Source: an uncultured Erysipelotrichaceae bacterium (GTDB lineage Bacteria; Bacillota_I; Bacilli_A; Erysipelotrichales; Erysipelotrichaceae). Taken from it: DNA of 6,271 bases. Shown here one piece after another: positions 5,448 to 6,271 of the stretch; the first letter of the stretch is position 1; the number at the start of each line of letters is the position of its first letter. The stretch spans positions 1 to 6,271 of the forward strand of contig OMUX01000336.1 of assembly GCA_900314345.1 (NCBI GenBank), read 5' to 3'. Below the pieces are notes generated by a model. That model was not told where the DNA came from. It did no database searches and saw nothing but the letters and a program-made list of their open reading frames with translations. A program made the position numbers and the translations under genes.

Positions 5448-5765
5448 CTTCTTCATACTCCTCATAGCCGCTTGTCTCATCCACAGGCATGGAGAACACC
5501 ACGCCTTTGGCAGGAGAAGACATTCCGTAGGAAGAAGAGATGGCATGCAGAATGTCTGTCTTCTTCTCTGCATTCACGATCATGATCAGGATTTCCTTCT
5601 CCTCTTCCGAGCTCAAGCCGAACATGCTGCTGATGCCTTCATCGGAAACACGGAAGGAATGAAGCACCGTGCCTCCAAGGCACCGGCTGCTCTTGCCGTA
5701 TGCAGAACATCCTGGATATAGCCTTTGTTTGTTATACTCACAATCAGGGAATTCTGTGTCTTCAT
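5440..5765 (-). pseudogene. Second P-II-like domain, broken by a one-base frameshift near 5675
   Basis: From the ATG at 5765 the frame reads MKTQNSLIVSITNKGYIQDV, then HTARAAGAL, and is thrown out of frame at GCC TTG GAG GCA. Adding one G to make TTG GGA GGC gives GALGGTVLHSFRVSDEG and then a complete P-II-like ending, with EKEILIMIV in the middle and GVVFSMPVDE near the C-terminus before an acidic tail and TGA. The repaired unit is 108 residues, the normal length of one P-II (GlnB-fold) protein. P-II-like proteins are trimeric sensors of small molecules that usually control a neighbouring transporter or enzyme. The lesion lies in the loop of a short hairpin (GTGCCT / AGGCAC, 5670-5684), a likely slippage point. 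AGGAG stands 9 nt before the ATG, so the domain may have had its own start. It may be a true pseudogene or a sequencing error. Confidence 0.75.
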
Positions 5766-6155
5766 TCTCTCTTTCTCCTTTCTGATGCCTGTCTTTGCAG
5801 GAAGTGATGATGCACGCACCTGCTGTACGATCTTCATCATGGCCTGACTTGTGCCGTCCACGGGAATACTGCAGGCAATGCCGGATATCTTCCTGCTGAC
5901 CCGCAGACGCAGATGAATCTTCCGGATCATACTGTGTGCCTTTCTTCCGGTCAGGTATGCTGCATACAATATCCGTTCATTGCTGTCGAGGCCAAGCATC
6001 TTCAGCACATCGCTGCCGGCGGTTCCTTCCGCAGTGAAGCGGTAGTAGACACTGATTCCCTCCTGTCCGAAGAGTTCCTTCACCTTTTCATCCGCTTCCG
6101 GCATTGCCACATACATCAGCAACCGGAGTGATGTATTCTCCTTTTTCACACTCAT
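5613..6155 (-). CDS. P-II-like regulator, first domain of a tandem pair (frame continues into the broken second domain)
   Basis: As read, the product is 180 residues. Residues about 9-112 form one P-II-like domain, with the pattern seen in P-II-like proteins that accompany transporters: LRLLMYVAMPEADEKVKELF, then a short T-loop region (FTAEGTAGSDVLKMLGL, 40-56), ERILYAAYL, and the closing GIACSIPVDG (92-101). A basic linker at 113-130 joins directly, without a stop, to a second P-II-like domain from Met131. After residue 160 the frame is wrong and the last 20 residues are not native. With one base restored the whole protein would be 238 residues, ending at 5440. The start at 6155 is supported by AAGGA about 8 nt upstream and by ATGA overlap with the preceding gene. 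No canonical uridylylation-loop Tyr motif is evident. Its target is unknown; an upstream co-transcribed transporter is a reasonable guess from the family. Confidence 0.7.
   Translation of the reverse strand: MSVKKENTSLRLLMYVAMPEADEKVKELFGQEGISVYYRFTAEGTAGSDVLKMLGLDSNERILYAAYLTGRKAHSMIRKIHLRLRVSRKISGIACSIPVDGTSQAMMKIVQQVRASSLPAKTGIRKEKERMKTQNSLIVSITNKGYIQDVLHTARAAGALEARCFIPSVFPMKASAACSA
5775..5781 (-). promoter_or_regulatory. Internal Shine-Dalgarno before the second P-II-like domain
   Basis: AAAGGAG on the minus strand, 9 nt before the in-frame ATG at 5763-5765. It lies in the linker between the two P-II-like domains. It may allow separate translation of the second domain, or may simply be the AGA/AAG/GAG codons of a basic linker (RKEKER). 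Confidence 0.4.
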
Positions 6156-6271
6156 ACGGGATCCTTCTCACTGAGATCGATGATGACATCGTCATCATCT
6201 GCGCAGAGCACACAGGGACATACAGAACATTGCAGAAAGACTTGCCCATGAACAGGGCATCCGTATTTCCC
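6152..6271 (-). CDS. 3' end of an unidentified upstream gene, cut by the window edge and possibly frameshifted
   Basis: The frame that ends in TGA at 6152-6154 is open to the window edge (39 residues) and finishes ADDDDVIIDLSEKDPV. Its stop overlaps the ATG of the P-II-like gene as ATGA, the usual sign of translational coupling. Upstream of the acidic stretch, however, this frame uses rare-looking codons (GGG, CAA) and gives a cysteine-rich run (CSVCPCVLC). The neighbouring frame reads NTDALFMGKSFCNVLYVPVC with codons like the other genes here. One extra base near 6200-6205 would join the two into a single sensible end. No family can be named from this fragment. Confidence 0.35.
   Translation of the reverse strand, partial: GKYGCPVHGQVFLQCSVCPCVLCADDDDVIIDLSEKDPV

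Noticed and set aside
6179..6199. Inverted repeat GATGATGAC / GTCATCATC with a 3-base loop
   Set aside because: It arises from the codons of the acidic DDDDVII stretch at the end of the upstream gene and has no U tract; coding composition explains it.
6220..6255. CSVCPCVLC cysteine run as a possible iron-sulfur or zinc motif
   Set aside because: It occurs only in the frame with unusual codons next to a suspected frameshift, so it is more likely an artefact than a metal site.

Overview
This 6.3-kb window comes from a bacterial chromosome of moderate GC content. Strong AGGAGG-type ribosome binding sites, a PTS permease, an RpiR-type regulator, a cre-like site and a subtype B tannase point to a Bacillota (Firmicutes), probably an anaerobic gut or fermentative species. 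The species cannot be fixed from the sequence.

Layout from left to right. (1) 38-628 on the minus strand is the truncated remnant of an AlbA_2/HATPase_c_4 (RecG-like ATP-binding) protein; the AlbA domain and the C-terminal part are missing. (2) 694-1404 on the plus strand is trmO (tsaA), the tRNA N6-threonylcarbamoyladenosine-37 methyltransferase. It is preceded by an extended -10 placed so that the mRNA would start at the ATG. (3) 1413-2903 on the minus strand is an intracellular subtype B tannase with its full catalytic and galloyl-binding residue set. (4) 2968-4428 on the minus strand is a beta-glucoside-type PTS EIIBC permease, directly upstream of the tannase and separated from it by a strong hairpin. 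(5) 4429-4679 is a regulatory region of 251 bp holding a promoter, a cre-like site, a 17-bp perfect operator-like palindrome and a pair of 12-bp direct repeats. (6) 4680-5429 on the plus strand is an RpiR-family (HTH plus SIS) regulator, divergent from the PTS gene. (7) 5440-6155 on the minus strand encodes two P-II-like domains in tandem, the second broken by an apparent one-base deletion. (8) 6152-6271 on the minus strand is the 3' end of an upstream gene whose stop overlaps the P-II start as ATGA; it may also be frameshifted.

The most interesting unit is regions 3-6. A sugar-phosphate-sensing repressor sits opposite an operon that pairs a phosphorylating sugar importer with a cytoplasmic galloyl esterase. 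The simplest reading is a small system for taking up a galloylated glucoside (or a glucoside released from tannins) as its sugar phosphate and removing gallate inside the cell. The enzyme assignments are strong; the shared substrate is inference. No gallate decarboxylase, EIIA or phospho-glycosidase is in the window, so the pathway would need partners elsewhere.

The longest stretch without a gene is the 251-bp regulatory region. Both convergent gene pairs have only 8-10 bp between their stop codons. There are no RNA genes, insertion sequences, CRISPR arrays or attachment sites that I can support.
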